From contig CM070596.1 in assembly GCA_036346395.1 (NCBI GenBank), positions 2,046,001 to 2,110,000 of the forward strand: a DNA stretch of 64,000 bases. The letters are read 5' to 3'. This document shows positions 11,961-23,754 of this stretch, piece by piece. The notes beneath the pieces were generated by a model. The model did no database searches. It saw only the letters and a list, made by a program, of their open reading frames with translations, and was not told the origin of the DNA. Source of the stretch: Hsuehochloa calcarea (Eukaryota > Streptophyta > Magnoliopsida > Poales > Poaceae). The translations under genes and the position numbers were made by a program. The stretch's first letter is position 1, and each line of letters starts with the position of its first letter.

Positions 11961-11973
11961 TGTAGTAGTGTGT

Positions 11974-12499
11974 TAAGGATTATTTGGTTTATGCAAGAAT
12001 GCAACTAGATGTTCATAATTTCGTAGCTATGCTATAAATAATTAAACCATTAATTGTGTTGTACTTGCTAACTTTAAATTGATTGCAGGTATGGCTCGTG
12101 ACTTTGGTGGTTCCGACTGGCATTTCGATCTACTGGACCGGCTCGTCGATGCGTAGCACCATGCCAGCTGTCGTGTCCTGCATCCTGAGGGCGGGGACGA
12201 GGCGACTAAGTTGGGAGTGGTTCGTACTGAAAGTATCTAGGCCCCTAATAATGGTTTTGGTAATTAATGACAACAACCTATTCATGTGAATAAATTTAGC
12301 TCAAATGGCAAAACTCACTTAAATGCTAGAATGTGACCACTTGGTTAAAATAGGATTTTGGACGAAATTCAAAACCAAATAACTTTTGCTAGGTTGGCCT
12401 TTTGGAATTCTTTTGAATACCAAAAAGGTTTAGAATAGCAAACTCTAGGATTTTCCTTTTGAGACAATTTTCGAATTCCTTTTAGAATAGATTTTGCAC
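11974..12499. other. Flank of CACTA insertion, unassigned
   Basis: Sequence between the CACTA target duplication and LTR-element remains. A short GC-richer patch (12090-12230) looks exon-like after an AG but matches nothing I recognise. From about 12235 the text TTTGGTAATTAATGACAACA resembles part of the LTR family seen at 36640, in the opposite orientation to the copy that follows. Confidence 0.35.
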
Positions 12500-13297
12500 A
12501 AAATTCTAGTTTAGGTAAAAAAAAAACAAGATACTATGATCTAGAATTTTGGCTAGAAACCCATGATCATCTCCTCTTCTTGAATCATCATCGATACACG
12601 ATGATTTCCTTTTCTTCAAGCTCTTCATACGTATCAACACATGATGCATCCTTTACTTGAATCTTGATTTGATGACGATCAACTCATGATGTCATCCTAA
12701 GTCTTCATCACTTTGGAACATAACCTATTCATCCAACTCATGAAAAAAGTTAGTTCCACAATATGATTATCATTAATTACCACATCATACCATTAGCTCG
12801 TAATGGTGAGACAAGATATTTCAATCTTTCCCTCATTGGTAGTTGATGATAACCACTTCAATTGCTCATAATTGAATGTAGATAAATGAGAGAACAAATG
12901 AGTATATATGAACTACACAAGTTTTATATACTCAATGATATGTTTCAAAGTAAAGATCCTTAATGTATATGTGGAGAGTAGAATATGGATCAATACTACT
13001 GAAACCACAGAATATAGAGTGAACTTTCCCTAAATGTGTGCATACACGAATGTGTAATAAGAACATATGCACATATTCAAGTTATACTTATGGTGGAGTT
13101 CAACCTATATTTTGGATCCGAGGAATGCAACAATATATGAGAATATGATGTCGAATGCATACCTCGTTGAATTTCACATTTATATTCAAATGAGACTACA
13201 CACTAGATATAACAATAGAAATGTTAGTCTCACAAATAGATTTATCATTAATCATCAAAACATTCCATTAACTCATAATGGTGGGTCTAGATCCTTC
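12500..13297 (-). mobile_element. LTR retrotransposon fragment, family A, minus orientation
   Basis: The reverse complement of this stretch follows the LTR that starts at 35464 in order: the start GAATCTAGACCCACCATTA-type end (here near 13297), GTATGCACACATTTAGGG, a CACTCTATATT segment, TATATAAAACTTGTGTAGTTC, then GTTGGATGAATAGGTTATGT and CATCATGAGTTGAT. The 115-bp tandem array present in the 36-kb copy is absent here. No coding sequence is present. Confidence 0.8.
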
Positions 13298-14505
13298 AAC
13301 CCCGATCGCAGGTCCATTTGGTGTAGTAGACGCACGCTACTCTCGTATCTTTACTTTAGTCGCTTTACGGTCATCCTTTGTAACCACTTGCCCGGCCGCA
13401 GTACGCTTATGCATGTGCAGTCACACATGTGTACGAGCTCTTCGTTGAGCACTGACCGCCTACCACGCACGACATGCGCTGGGACATGTGGATGCAATCG
13501 ACACGAAGAGCTGGGCTGTAGGATCGCGAGGGCCCCGAAGGGGCTTCAAGAGCTACAGTCGGGATGGATGAGAAAGGAGGTGGAAAGGCTACACGAGGAG
13601 AGGAGCGTGAGCATGCCGCAACGCGAGGCCGAGAGGGCGCGAAGAGGCCATCGCGCGAAGCTAAGCGCACGGCGAGGAGTACAACGTCGAGTCGGGCCGC
13701 AAGGGCAAATGGTCACGTTCCACGCAGTAGTTCGACTCTCTTCGTCCATATGTCCCATGTATTTCTAATTCCTTAAAGGCGTGCATGTACCGTCCTTGGT
13801 TTGATATCCTGGGTGCCATGTAACCCCCTTGTCGGACCAACACGTGTTGTTATCGCTTGCTATTTCTCCAAAATTCTCCACCGTATATGAATTCTCCTGC
13901 ATCGCAAGAATCACTTACCTTCCTACTTACGACTCATTGCTACCTCAATCGTTCTCACAAAATTCTTCAGAAATTTACCGCACTACAACAACATGCGACG
14001 ACCACAAAATGTTATTACGAGTCTAACGGATTTCGTAACCTTGAGAATCTACGAAAATCACAAACGGATCAACCAACTTTGTCACCACATTTTTATTTTC
14101 AGAAAAATTAACAACCTACAAACGAGATTTGCTAAATGTATTACCTACAAAAATTATCTTTATTCCCATAATTATTTCTATCGATTATTAAAATAATTGT
14201 GTTATTATTTTAAATCGTCCATCGGTTGAGCGACAAGTGGAGGAGTCGTCCAACTATTGGGCGATTAATCCAAGTCTTAACCACCGCGACTACTCCACGT
14301 GTTGCTCGCCGTTGGGCTACTTGGATCAATCGTCCAATGGTTAGCGACTAGATCCAAGTCGCTCAACGTGAAATTATTTCGCAAAATAAAAATGAGAGGT
14401 ATATTACTGTATTTCAAAATAAAAAATAATTATTTAAAAAAAATCCACAAACAAGAGCTTGCATCTCCCTTGAGATCCCAAACTGATCAAATATTAACCG
14501 GAAGA
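13298..14505. other. Unassigned intergenic sequence with a GC-rich patch
   Basis: Bases 13380-13740 are GC-rich and open in several frames on both strands, giving arginine-rich peptides; none matches a family I recognise. The open frame at 13067-13768 starts inside the LTR fragment and is not a gene. From 13860 the sequence is AT-rich. A short run of related GCGACT/AGTCGC motifs lies at 14215-14390. Confidence 0.35.
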
Positions 14506-14510
14506 AAACT

Positions 14511-14843
14511 TGCTGGGGAGGGCATTATCTCTCCACAACCGTTGATCCTCCGCAATCACCCCGGATGGATGGCTGATGCAGAGGAGCATCCCCCACCGAA
14601 TTTTTTTCTCCATATTAACCTTGCTGGGGAGGGCATTATCTCTCCACAACCGTTGATCCTCCGCAATCACCCCGGATGGATGGCTGATGCAAAGGAGCAT
14701 CCCCCACCGAATTTTTTTCTCCATATTAACCTTGCTGGGGAGGATATTATCTCTCCACAACCGTTGATCCTCCGCAATCACCCCGGATGGATGGCTAATG
14801 TAGAGGAGCATCCCCCACCGAATTTTTTCTCTCCATATTAACC
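14511..14843. repeat. 111-bp tandem repeat, three copies
   Basis: TGCTGGGGAGG recurs at 14511, 14622 and 14733, so the period is exactly 111 bases. The copies are almost identical, with only a few substitutions, so the array is young. The period is a multiple of three, so frames stay open on both strands (37-residue units such as HPGWMADAEEHPPPNFF on the plus strand). The symmetry of openness on both strands argues that coding is incidental. Confidence 0.9.
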
Positions 14844-15049
14844 TAGATTGTTCCAGCTGCATCTCGCTCCAAACCGATTTCACCCCTTGGCGGATTTGTT
14901 TATTCGGAAGAGGATCGTTTAGTCAAGTGGGGTCACACAATGCCGATCTGGGCCACGCCCGCTGGATCCAGTCCGTTTGCTTTTGATCCGACTGATGAGG
15001 TGGAGTTTGTGCACTTGCCTACCAAATAGGGGCTCGTGCGCCTAGAAAT

Positions 15050-15350
15050 ATATTGCCTCTACGGTATTTCCATCATTTATAATAATACCTTGTTTTGGAC
15101 ATTGACGTATCCAAAACGTAACTTTGATTCCAAAATTTAATCAACTTTGATTCCTAAATTTAATCGTAAAATATTTTATAAAACCTTATAATATTATAAT
15201 ATTAGGAAAGTAAATTTCAAAACAAATCTACCTATATAATTTTCATATATCCAATCTAAATATTCAAAAAGATATTGATAGTCAAAGTTTTCAAATTTTA
15301 ACTGCATATATCACAAAACATGTATTTGTGACTGAACAGGAGAGAGTACA
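15050..15350. mobile_element. Stowaway-like MITE, degenerate
   Basis: An AT-rich segment of about 300 bases ends in GAACAGGAGAGAGTA, close to the complement of the Stowaway terminus (TACTCCCTCCGTTC). It starts with CTCTACGGTATTTC, a weak match to the same terminus. The interior (TTTTGATTCCTAAATTTAAT, AAAATATTTTATAAAACC) has the typical texture of grass Stowaway elements. The ends are too decayed to define the TA duplication. Confidence 0.5.
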
Positions 15351-15888
15351 AGTTATGCAAATATTTAATTTTCGCTAAATTGAGCATAAGTTTTATTCAA
15401 CTTCACATTTGGTAATCATCCAATTCGACTTACAAATATGCATATGAAGATGATTTGGCCACGATTTGATCCGTGTTCACACTTTGACGTAGCCAAGAAC
15501 ATCTACATTGTACATGAACAAAAAATAATTGTGTTTTTATTTTTAAGTCCTCTGGTTTAGTTCACATAGAAGATAACATGAAACAAAAGTCCAATTTATA
15601 TATAGTTGGAATTCCTTTTCCAAATGTAAAATACAATTTTTTTACTCCAATGACTCTCCCTCTCTCATCATCCAACAGCCGGCTGCATATATACATCAAT
15701 GTCCTTCGTCTGCTCTCAATGGCATGTGCCGCAGTAAGCCAGATCACCTCTTTCCTCCATGCCAAGACAGTGTATCAGGGTGAATCCAGTAAGCAAATTG
15801 GCTCGGAGGATTGTGAGAAAGATCAGATACTACAATTTCTTCCTCTGCCCCACAAATTTTGCAAGAACACCAAAGATGAGAGCCTTTG

Positions 15889-18800
15889 TCAAGAGCCCTT
15901 GGTCAAGAGTACAAGCCAGAGCCACAGCCCGCTGAGCACAAGGAACCTCGCTACGTGGTTTTTTGCAGGTTTCTCTTCTGCTTCCACAATATCTGATTGG
16001 TCACTGTTGGATTCCATTGATCGAACAAAATTGTCACCGACCTTGGTATTGATCTGTGCCATCAAGGCGCTCTGAGACAATGGCTCCCCGGCAGCCCTGT
16101 CTTTCTGATAGGCCCGAAGTCCAGGTTCAATTCTCTTTACACATCCCCACATTCCCCGCCGAATGCCAATCTTTGCAATCTCATATGGGATACCCATGTC
16201 CTCATGGTGGAACAAGAGAACCTCACAGGCTGTCAATCCACTGTTCCCTCTCCTTGATTCCACTGTTCCAAGATCAAACAAAAGAAAATTTTGAGTTATC
16301 AAATTGCCCACAAAGAAAGAAGTCTTCTTTTCATCCATTCTTCTTTTTCTGCATAAGTGTTCCTTTTCTTCAGCCTCCTTATTTACTCAAACGGTTTTCA
16401 TTTCACCTCTTACTGCTCAAATGCAAACAAAATAGTTAAGGAAACTTGCTTACCTGCACGGATGCACCAGCTTGAATAATACAAATCCACTCTACGAGGT
16501 TGGTTGCGCCGTGGGATGGATGAACATGGCACGCCCTGCATCATGTTACATAAAACACAGATAGATAAATAGCTGAGCAAGAGTATATGATGTAAGCAAT
16601 CTCTATGTTCACATAGACACATTATATCGATTCGCTCCATGCAGGGTTAACCTGCCTCGAGTCAAGACTACTGATCATTAACAAGTTCTTTTACCCCCTG
16701 AAGTCCTTTTACCTTGTGGTTGATGTAAACGATCTCTAAGCTTCGAGAAATCCTACTGCATCAATTTATGCAGGGTAAATATTTGAAACAACAATGCTAT
16801 GACACTTAGCTTCCACTGGACCAACATAATTTTTTTAGGGAAATCGGAACTAAATAATTGCTTCTTAGTTTAATTCATCATGCATAGGCCTAAAACAATT
16901 CTACTATAGCAACTAAGATGGAGCTAGCATCCATATAGAATAGGTTGTTTGATGAAGATACAACTCAAAAATCATCATATCAATTGATCAAAGAATGAAA
17001 AGTTGGCTAGCAGGAAAATAAGGCAAAGGGATGTACACTGAAGAAACAGTAGCGATAATACCATTTGTACAGTACAGGCATAAGAACGAAGGATGCGGCA
17101 ATTGAAAAAAGGAGGGACCAGTTGGGGGATGTACACTGAAGAAACAGTAGCGATAATACCATTTGTACAGTACAGGCATAAGAACGAAGGATGCGGCAAT
17201 TGAAAAAAGGAGGGACCAGTTGGGGGACTATGGGCAAACAGAAGACAAAATAGAGATGGAATACCAGAAGCGAAAAAGGTCATATGACATGAGCATGCAA
17301 GTATAGGCAAATGATGGTATGGGTAGAATTTCTTAAAAACACCAATAAATATTGACTTTAGATTTTTTTTTTTTGGTTATATCAGGAATGAACCCAGGCC
17401 AAAATAGAAAACATGGTTTATGAAATGTGGCCCAGGTATTGATTTAACACCACAAGTACTTACATGTTCTTTATTGAGATGATGGAAAGCTGAAGAACAC
17501 ATCATGAATTTAAACTATAACCAGAACTTACATTTTGACATATTTCTAAGTTCGACGTTGATGTACAAATTACTTCCTAGTTCCTCTTTGCTTTGTATTG
17601 AGTGGTTGTCCCAATTAAATATAACTTAATGCTCACTGAGGTTCCCTTCATGGTTTGCTTTCAAAAGTATAATAATGAAAAAGAAGTGGAGAATTCCCTC
17701 TGTCAACAACTCAATATTAACATCAAGACTTCAATGATGTTAGAAGTCTGTCCTGGTAAGTGTACTCCAAGGATGGAGAAGTGGTCTCGGGTCAGTATCA
17801 TTAGATAAAGGTAGTATTCCAAAACAGCACGCTTGAGAAACAACAGCTAAACATCCTATTGTGACCGCTAATTATCAGGTAACACAGAAAAGTGCTGTTG
17901 TCCAGTCAACAAAAGCAATAAATTCACCTAGTTGTGCCTATTCTGAACTGAAATGGATGAAGAGCTACAACATAACTTTTTGTCAACATTATCGATTAGT
18001 TGCGTAAATGTTAAAACAGCAAGGCTTCCAAGTCTATATTTTTTAGTTACTGGACCTTGCAGAAATATAAGTGCCATGTACATAATGTTTGTCAGGAACA
18101 TCATATGCTAAGGATCAAGCATAAGTCTCCTATAAACCGCACGCTCTTAACCCCCCAAAATAAAGGAAGCATTATCAATGAACAACATGTAGTACATTTC
18201 TGAGTCTGTCTTACCTTTGTAACACAATAGTATACACCTCCCAATTTCCATATCCGACGAGCAATTATGTACTCCCTGTCACTACAGAAGAAGGGGAACT
18301 GCGAGAGCAAAACATAAGCATGGATTGAAACCAGACAGAACTTGTAGCAAATTCACTGTCTCAAGACCATATCTACCTTGCGGACCCAATGCACTTTCAT
18401 TGTCCCGGTTGTCTGACACCCTTCCAACGTCTTATGGTAGATAAGCATATCATCCCACTTGTTGGACATCCGGAACTCATCGTCCCCAAAGAAGTCCCTC
18501 ACTTCATCCGGAGTTGCATTCTCGAAGATAGTACTGCTCTGGTATTGCGGAGGTCCAGTCTAATTGCGTCGAGATACAATTCGAAAACTAGTGAGCAAAT
18601 TAGCATTAACCACTTCAAATCAACAAGCGGAAAAGAACTGAAAAGTGCCATTCACCTGGGGATCCCTCCTCCATGCCTGGTAGGTCATGGTGGGCAGCGC
18701 CTTCTCCATCATCTTGGTCCACGCCGGGCCGCCGTCCCTGCCCTCCACCAGCCTCCAGAGGTTCACCAGGTCATCCTTCCCCACCGCCAGCTCCTCGTTC

Positions 18801-19265
18801 GCCATCTCCAACGACCTGCCAAGCCAAGCGCCACCAGGTACAGCCGTCCCGTCGTCAAAGACCACTCCAATTTCACACACCAAATCCACTAAAGAACACG
18901 GCTTTGACCACAACCCCCGCCAAACATCTCGCTCGCGAGCCTACATACCCTTGCAGGGAGGCCTCCTCCTGCTGCTGCTGCGACGCGGCGGTGGTGTCGG
19001 CGCCGGCGTAGTAGCCGAGGGGGGCGCGGAGGCGGGCGGGGAGCTGGCCCCTCCAGAAATCGAGCGTGGCGAAGGGCGGCGCAGGGTGGCGGTCAACGGT
19101 GGCGACGAGACCGGCGGCCCAGCGCGGGCGCCAGGCCCAGCCGAGCAGGAGGCCGAGGAGCGCCGCGGCCCAGAGCGGCCCGGCGAGGAGGGCCATCTCG
19201 CAGGCCGCGCCCCACGCCGTAGGCTGCTCCAAGACCCTCGTCACCGCCGACAGCACGTACCCCAT
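15889..19265 (-). CDS. START-domain lipid-binding protein, membrane-anchored (StAR-related)
   Basis: Six exons join in frame: 18949-19265, 18656-18815, 18377-18559, 18215-18298, 16454-16535 and 15889-16262, all with GT-AG introns, giving 399 residues. The protein resembles plant StAR-related lipid transfer (PCTP-like START) proteins, which hold a phospholipid or sterol in a hydrophobic pocket; the ligand here is unknown. A hydrophobic segment at about residues 21-45 (LLAGPLWAAALLGLLLGW) could be a membrane anchor. The START domain runs over about residues 110-320, with FFGDDEFRMSNKWDDML, CSDREYIIARRIWKLGG and RRVDLYYSSWCIRAVESRRG as the clearest family stretches. A second hydrophobic tail (RFLVLSGLWLWLVLL) ends the protein at TGA 15889. 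Exon phases all match, which supports the model. The intron at 16536-18214 holds a 98-bp tandem duplication. I cannot tell the cell membrane used. Confidence 0.9.
17031..17226. repeat. 98-bp tandem duplication in intron
   Basis: ATGTACACTGAAGAAACAG occurs at 17031 and again at 17129, and the two 98-base units are identical over their visible length. They lie in the fourth intron of the START-domain gene, so no coding sequence changes. Confidence 0.92.
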
Positions 19266-19915
19266 CGGAGCCGGAGCCGGTGGTGGCCGCTGGGTATTGG
19301 GGTAAGGAAGGTAGGAATGGGCTTTGTGGTCTATGGTCTATGGAGAGGATCAAAGACTCGATTTTTTTTTTTTTTGACTCGTTTGTGTATTTGGGAAGGA
19401 AAGGTCTGTGGTGCTGCTGGTGCACGACGTGCATAAGGATGGGGTCATTGGGGTGTGGACTTCTCTCTCCTTTGTTTTTTCCTTTTCTTTTCTTTCTTTT
19501 ACTTTTCTTTGGGAATGTGAATATGTGTGTTTTTAAGAAAAAGACTAATGAATGGCAACTTGAGATGAGGTGATGTGGTAACGTAACAAAACAAGGGTGG
19601 GCCATCAATTGTTCGTTGCTTACGATAATTAATAGCTTTTGTTAAGGTGTTGGTTCGGTAATACTATTATGCTTATCACATTGTTTTCATTGGTTAGTAG
19701 TTGGTTGTAGGGTCATTTTCATAAGAGTGCTATGTTGTCGTGCTGTTTGTTCCCTAAAGGCACAAAAGACGGTCTAAAGTTATCTAAATATCAGTGAGCT
19801 TGAAATGCCCCCACTTTTTCTCTGACCACGAAGTGCTAAAGATGAATCGTTGAAATGGAAGCATGTTAAACATGCTTGACATTTGTTGTATTTGTCCTCA
19901 CCAACTCGGCAACCC
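19266..19915. promoter_or_regulatory. Upstream region of the START-domain gene
   Basis: This region should hold the 5' leader and promoter of the minus-strand gene starting at 19265. It has pyrimidine/purine-biased tracts (poly-T at 19360-19375, TTTTCCTTTTC near 19480). I see no certain TATA box. Confidence 0.4.
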
Positions 19916-19919
19916 CTCT

Positions 19920-20045
19920 CCATCATGTATTATACTCCATGACTAATTGACTAGTCACTGTTAACTCGAGTCCAGTCTAACATAAGCCAATAAAAAAACC
20001 CATCCTCATATATATATATATATATATATATCCTAATAACCACTC

Positions 20046-20105
<60 letters not shown>

Positions 20106-20460
20106 AATAAAAATCCATCCTCTTATATATGCTAATAACCACTCACCTTCCAACGCGCGTGTATATATATATATATATTTGCTGTACAAGAAAGGTATAA
20201 AATGCAATGGTCTAATGGACCCGGTGCAGAGACTTGGAGGGCTCCGCCCCAAGCGATAAGGGGATTTGGGGGAAGAGGTTGAGGGTGGCGCGTGTCGATT
20301 CCTGTGAGGGCCCAAGTCTCTTGGACAACCAATCGCAGGACGCCACGTAAAGCGCACCTGGAGTAAGAGGAGAACAGAAGTGGCCATTGGCCAAACAACT
20401 TTCAAAGACGGCAGCTCCCTTTTCCCCCAAAGGAACCGCTTAAATGGCACTGATTCAAGG
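19920..20460. repeat. Diverged duplicate, copy 1 (pairs with 21170-21610)
   Basis: Shared landmarks in the same order are CATAAGCCAATAAAA, CGCAGGACGCCACGTAAAGC, TGGAGTAAGAGGAG and ATTCAAGGTGCTGGTGTGA. The copies differ at many positions and by the TA microsatellite, so the duplication is old. I see no gene in it. Confidence 0.8.
20009..20180. repeat. (TA)n microsatellite
   Basis: Three runs of alternating TA lie at 20009-20031, about 20050-20102 and about 20161-20178, separated by short unique sequence. Such runs are unstable in length and hard to assemble. Confidence 0.95.
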
Positions 20461-20693
20461 TGCTGGTGTGAGAGTGATTTTTCTGTATATAGTATTCACA
20501 AATGCTAAATTTAATATTAGTATTTTTAACATTTGTAAATACTACACGATTAGATTTACTTCCCCCAAAGGAACCGCATAAATAGCACTGATTCAAGGTG
20601 TTAGTGTGAGAGTGGTTTTTTTCTGTACATAGTATTTACAAATGCTAAATTTAACAGTAGTATTTTTAACATTTGTAAATAGATTAGATTTAC
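20423..20693. repeat. 138-bp tandem duplication
   Basis: TCCCCCAAAGGAACCGC occurs at 20423 and 20561, followed in each unit by GCACTGATTCAAGGTG and AAATGCTAAATTTAA. The copies are about 90 percent alike by eye. The unit includes the end of the larger duplicate at 19920-20460. Confidence 0.85.
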
Positions 20694-20929
20694 TACCGTA
20701 ATTATGTTGTAAAAAATTCTCCTTTCTCCTGTTGGTTCGTGGGGTTTGGCCTCTCACCGACTTCACATCGCCACTAAAAGACCGTACGGATTATGCATGT
20801 TAATCGCTATCGTGATCAATTTACCAAATGGATCTTGTAGCTTGTTGTATTTGTAGGCTTGTTATATGATCCTTTTCGCCAGGTGCCGTTTCATGCATTT
20901 GTCGATGTGTCGCCTGAAACTGTACGTCC

Positions 20930-22690
20930 ATATATAGATGAGTGGCCGGTTACTAATGCTTGATTTTAATTGATGCTACTCCATTTAATTTCCATTGACG
21001 AGTGTTGACTATCCTAAATAGGATTTGACCTTCATTATATGTCAACAGGCTGGAGTTTAGCCCCAACTCTTCCATTACAGATACTAGTTGTACATGTAGA
21101 GAAAAGCAGTGCTGCAGTAACTACTTACATTTCTTACCTGTGGCACCATCCATTATGTCAACCTCTCAGTAGTGTTATGACTCCTGACTAATTGACGGTG
21201 TCACTGCTTAACTCGAGTGCGCAGTCGTAACATAAGCCAATAAAACCGCATCCGCAGAATCTACTATATGCATAGCATCTAATAGGCCTCACCTTTACGT
21301 TTCCTCCTGCCTATATCATCATTAACTACTCTTCTGTACCAAAGTCCATCAATCGCCAATGTCCAATCGACCACGTGCAGAACTTGAGCATCTCGCCCCA
21401 AGCCGATACAGGTGCTTTGTTCGGACAACGGTGAGCGTATGCGTCTTCCTGGGCCCAAGTTACTTAGGCACCATCGCAGGACGCCACGTAAAGCGCATCC
21501 TGGAGTAAGAGGAGCGAATTTGGTCGCTTGGCTCAGACTACAGCAGAAGACGGCGCGCTTCACGCAAGGACGCGCTGAAATGGCACGATTCAAGGTGCTG
21601 GTGTGACGACGTGACTCTAAAACACGTACGATGGCTAATTTCACAATGCCCACCTCTAACTTAGTGGTCGAGTTACCTCCAAAGAACTAACTAAACGGTT
21701 TTCACATGGGGACCCACGACTATTCAATTTCTGATCTGTAGCTATAAGATCTAAATTTTTATGGTTATATCCTATTTAATTTGTAGTCCATAGCTATATT
21801 TTAATACAATCCATATCGAATGTATTCTTACTTATAATTTTTTCTGGATCCGCCGATATCCTTCTCTATAACTTAAGCTTGCCCTCCACTCACATAACTC
21901 ATTGGATGGTCGCAACCTTTGCACTTGCGAAATGACAGCAGAAAAAACGGGCGATCATGCATACGTTGTGCCATCAAATCTTTCTAACGAGTGATGAGTG
22001 CTATTGAAATGAAGCTTCGTGCTTTGGGGTTCTCAGTGCAAAGTATCCGTTAATTGTTTATTAAGTTGGTGCAACGCGCATCCATATGTCTCAAGTCAAG
22101 GAACAGCTAGCTGGCTAAAGTTGTGTTCTTAAACGTCGCAATATGAAATTGACTAAGGTACGAGTACCAACATGCACCTCCTACTTCTCCGCGAAAACAA
22201 AAATTATATAAGCGAGGGTCTTCTAAGTCCCAGATAGGGATGGAGCTGACGCTGGTCAAGCCTCGGGTCGATTCAGCCACTTTTAGTCTAAAATCAGATT
22301 TACATGGTATTTTTTTTACCATTTTTATGTGATATTTTAATGCTAGACCTCGTATCATTACCCTAGAGGTTTAAGACCTAGTTCCGCTCCTGATCGCAGA
22401 CGTCCGCTAACCTATCTCCCTTGTGGCTCTAGTGCTTTTTGTTAGCTCTAAAACCTATCTTGATCTTCGGCCGCGGTGATCGACTCTCTTGACCTGAAAA
22501 ATATAACTCGACCGTCGAGATTGAGACCACCGCCTTCCATCATCGCCATCCGGATATATATAAAAATTGCCCGTTGGTTGGCTTTCAGCTGGTGCATAGA
22601 TTAGATTATCAAAATAAAAACATACGCTAATTAAGTATTTTAAGTTATATATTGCTAGACAAAACGGAATGGGTATGGATACTTTATCAA
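20930..22690. repeat. Diverged duplicate, long copy (pairs with 23755-24560)
   Basis: Common landmarks in order are ACTAATGCTTGATTTTAATT / ACTGATGCTTGATTTTAAAT, TTTAATTTCCATT, GAGTGTTGACT, GGGGTTCTCAG, GCAATATGAAATTGAC and TAATTAAGTATTTTAAGTTA / TAATTAAGCATTTTTTTAAA. The first copy is longer because it carries the 21170-21610 block and further insertions. No gene was recognised in this stretch. Confidence 0.75.
21170..21610. repeat. Diverged duplicate, copy 2 (pairs with 19920-20460)
   Basis: It repeats the landmarks of 19920-20460 in the same order and orientation, without the TA microsatellite. It interrupts the longer duplicate 20930-22690. Confidence 0.8.
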
Positions 22691-23446
22691 CCAAAGCAAC
22701 CACTTAATTACCATGTGCCCCTCGCAATAATCCCCAAGCATTCTCTTTTGTTTGCCCATCTAGCTCCTTAATTAATTTCCCAAATGGCAATTGAGAAGCT
22801 TAACCACCTGGTCAGGTCTAGCAGCCTGTTAATTGGCATGAGACCAGCTAGGGTCTTAGTTTTTCTGCCAGGTGGGAGAGGCAGCAAGATTTTAATTTTT
22901 GTGTAGCCTAACAATGTTGCGACATTATTCAATTCATGCATACAAGATTTAGAACATTAATGTATATATACTCGATGTTCTATAGTCCGTTATCTTGTAT
23001 GCTTAATCATCTGCTCCTCAAAATAATTATACCGCGTGCGACGACAGGACCTGTACATTCTACACATAAGAGTTCAATGGTGACAACTAATAATGTACTT
23101 TCTTTTGAAAATAAATCATACATAGGGTCACCTATGCACCATAGAGCGCGAGCACGGTTCCGTTCCGCACCATTAGTATTCTCTCAATATCTTTGTCATT
23201 ATTTGCATAATAAATTTAGTTAATTTTGTTCTTAAGATTACTATTTGTGTATATTTCGACTTTAAATGCACTATCTATTATTAAGTACTATATTTAATGT
23301 ATTTCTCATTTTAACTTTGTTTCTCATATTTATGTATTAATTTGGATTATATATAATATTTAAATATATATTTGCTAGTTCACCTCATGATAATATTACC
23401 CCCTAACACTATCTTTATTTTCGTCATACGTGTGCCACTGCATAAG
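22691..23446. other. AT-rich intergenic sequence, nothing recognised
   Basis: No coding, RNA or terminal-repeat signal that I can support. Confidence 0.5.
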
Positions 23447-23656
23447 GCGTACCTTTCAATTATAACCGCCTATTAACTATGCACATGGAAGCGTCGTCTT
23501 CGGCTATAAACTGAAGGGAAACAACTCTCATCCCATGTATCAGCATCACGCGTACCTTTCAATCATAACCCCTATTAACTATGCACATGAAAGCTTCGTC
23601 TTCGACTATAAACTCAAGAGAAATAAGTCTCGTATATCCCACGTATCAGCATCACC
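23447..23656. repeat. 103-bp imperfect tandem duplication
   Basis: GCGTACCTTTCAAT starts units at 23447 and 23550, each continuing through TATTAACTATGCACATG, TCGTCTTCG and CACGTATCAGCATCAC-type text. A short AGAGAG tract follows at about 23705. Confidence 0.88.
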
Positions 23657-23754
23657 GTAGATTGTTAACTGTTATGTCCGGGTCGGATGGAGTTGAAGAG
23701 AAGGTGATAGAGAGAGAGAGGGGGATGACGAGGGCTTCGGACTAGTATACTCCT

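Larger units (their letters stand above)
1954..11970 (-). mobile_element. CACTA (En/Spm) DNA transposon, 10,017 bp, degenerate
   Basis: The left end starts CACTACTACAG at 1954 and the right end finishes TGTAGTAGTG at 11970, giving identical 10-base inverted termini. Both ends are flanked by TGT (1951-1953 and 11971-11973), the 3-bp target duplication expected of CACTA elements. Blocks of short subterminal repeats built on ACCGTCGTGAT and ACCGCTCGTGAT lie just inside each end. Two gene remnants, both minus strand, lie between: a DUF8039/Ulp1-like gene (about 3.1-5.25 kb) and a TNP2-type transposase (about 7.9-10.7 kb). Both carry many stops and frameshifts, so the copy cannot encode its own transposase. 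A further subterminal-like block in the middle (7140-7275) suggests a composite origin. Confidence 0.92.

Noticed and set aside
13067..13768. 233-residue plus-strand open frame
   Set aside because: It starts inside a non-coding LTR fragment and continues into a GC-rich patch open on both strands; no recognisable domain.
14299..14841. 180-residue frame with three 37-residue repeats
   Set aside because: The period of 111 bases keeps both strands open; no start context, promoter or similarity supports a gene.
20049..20450. 133-residue minus-strand frame ending in a tyrosine/isoleucine run
   Set aside because: The tail is a translated TA microsatellite and the paired duplicate does not keep the frame.
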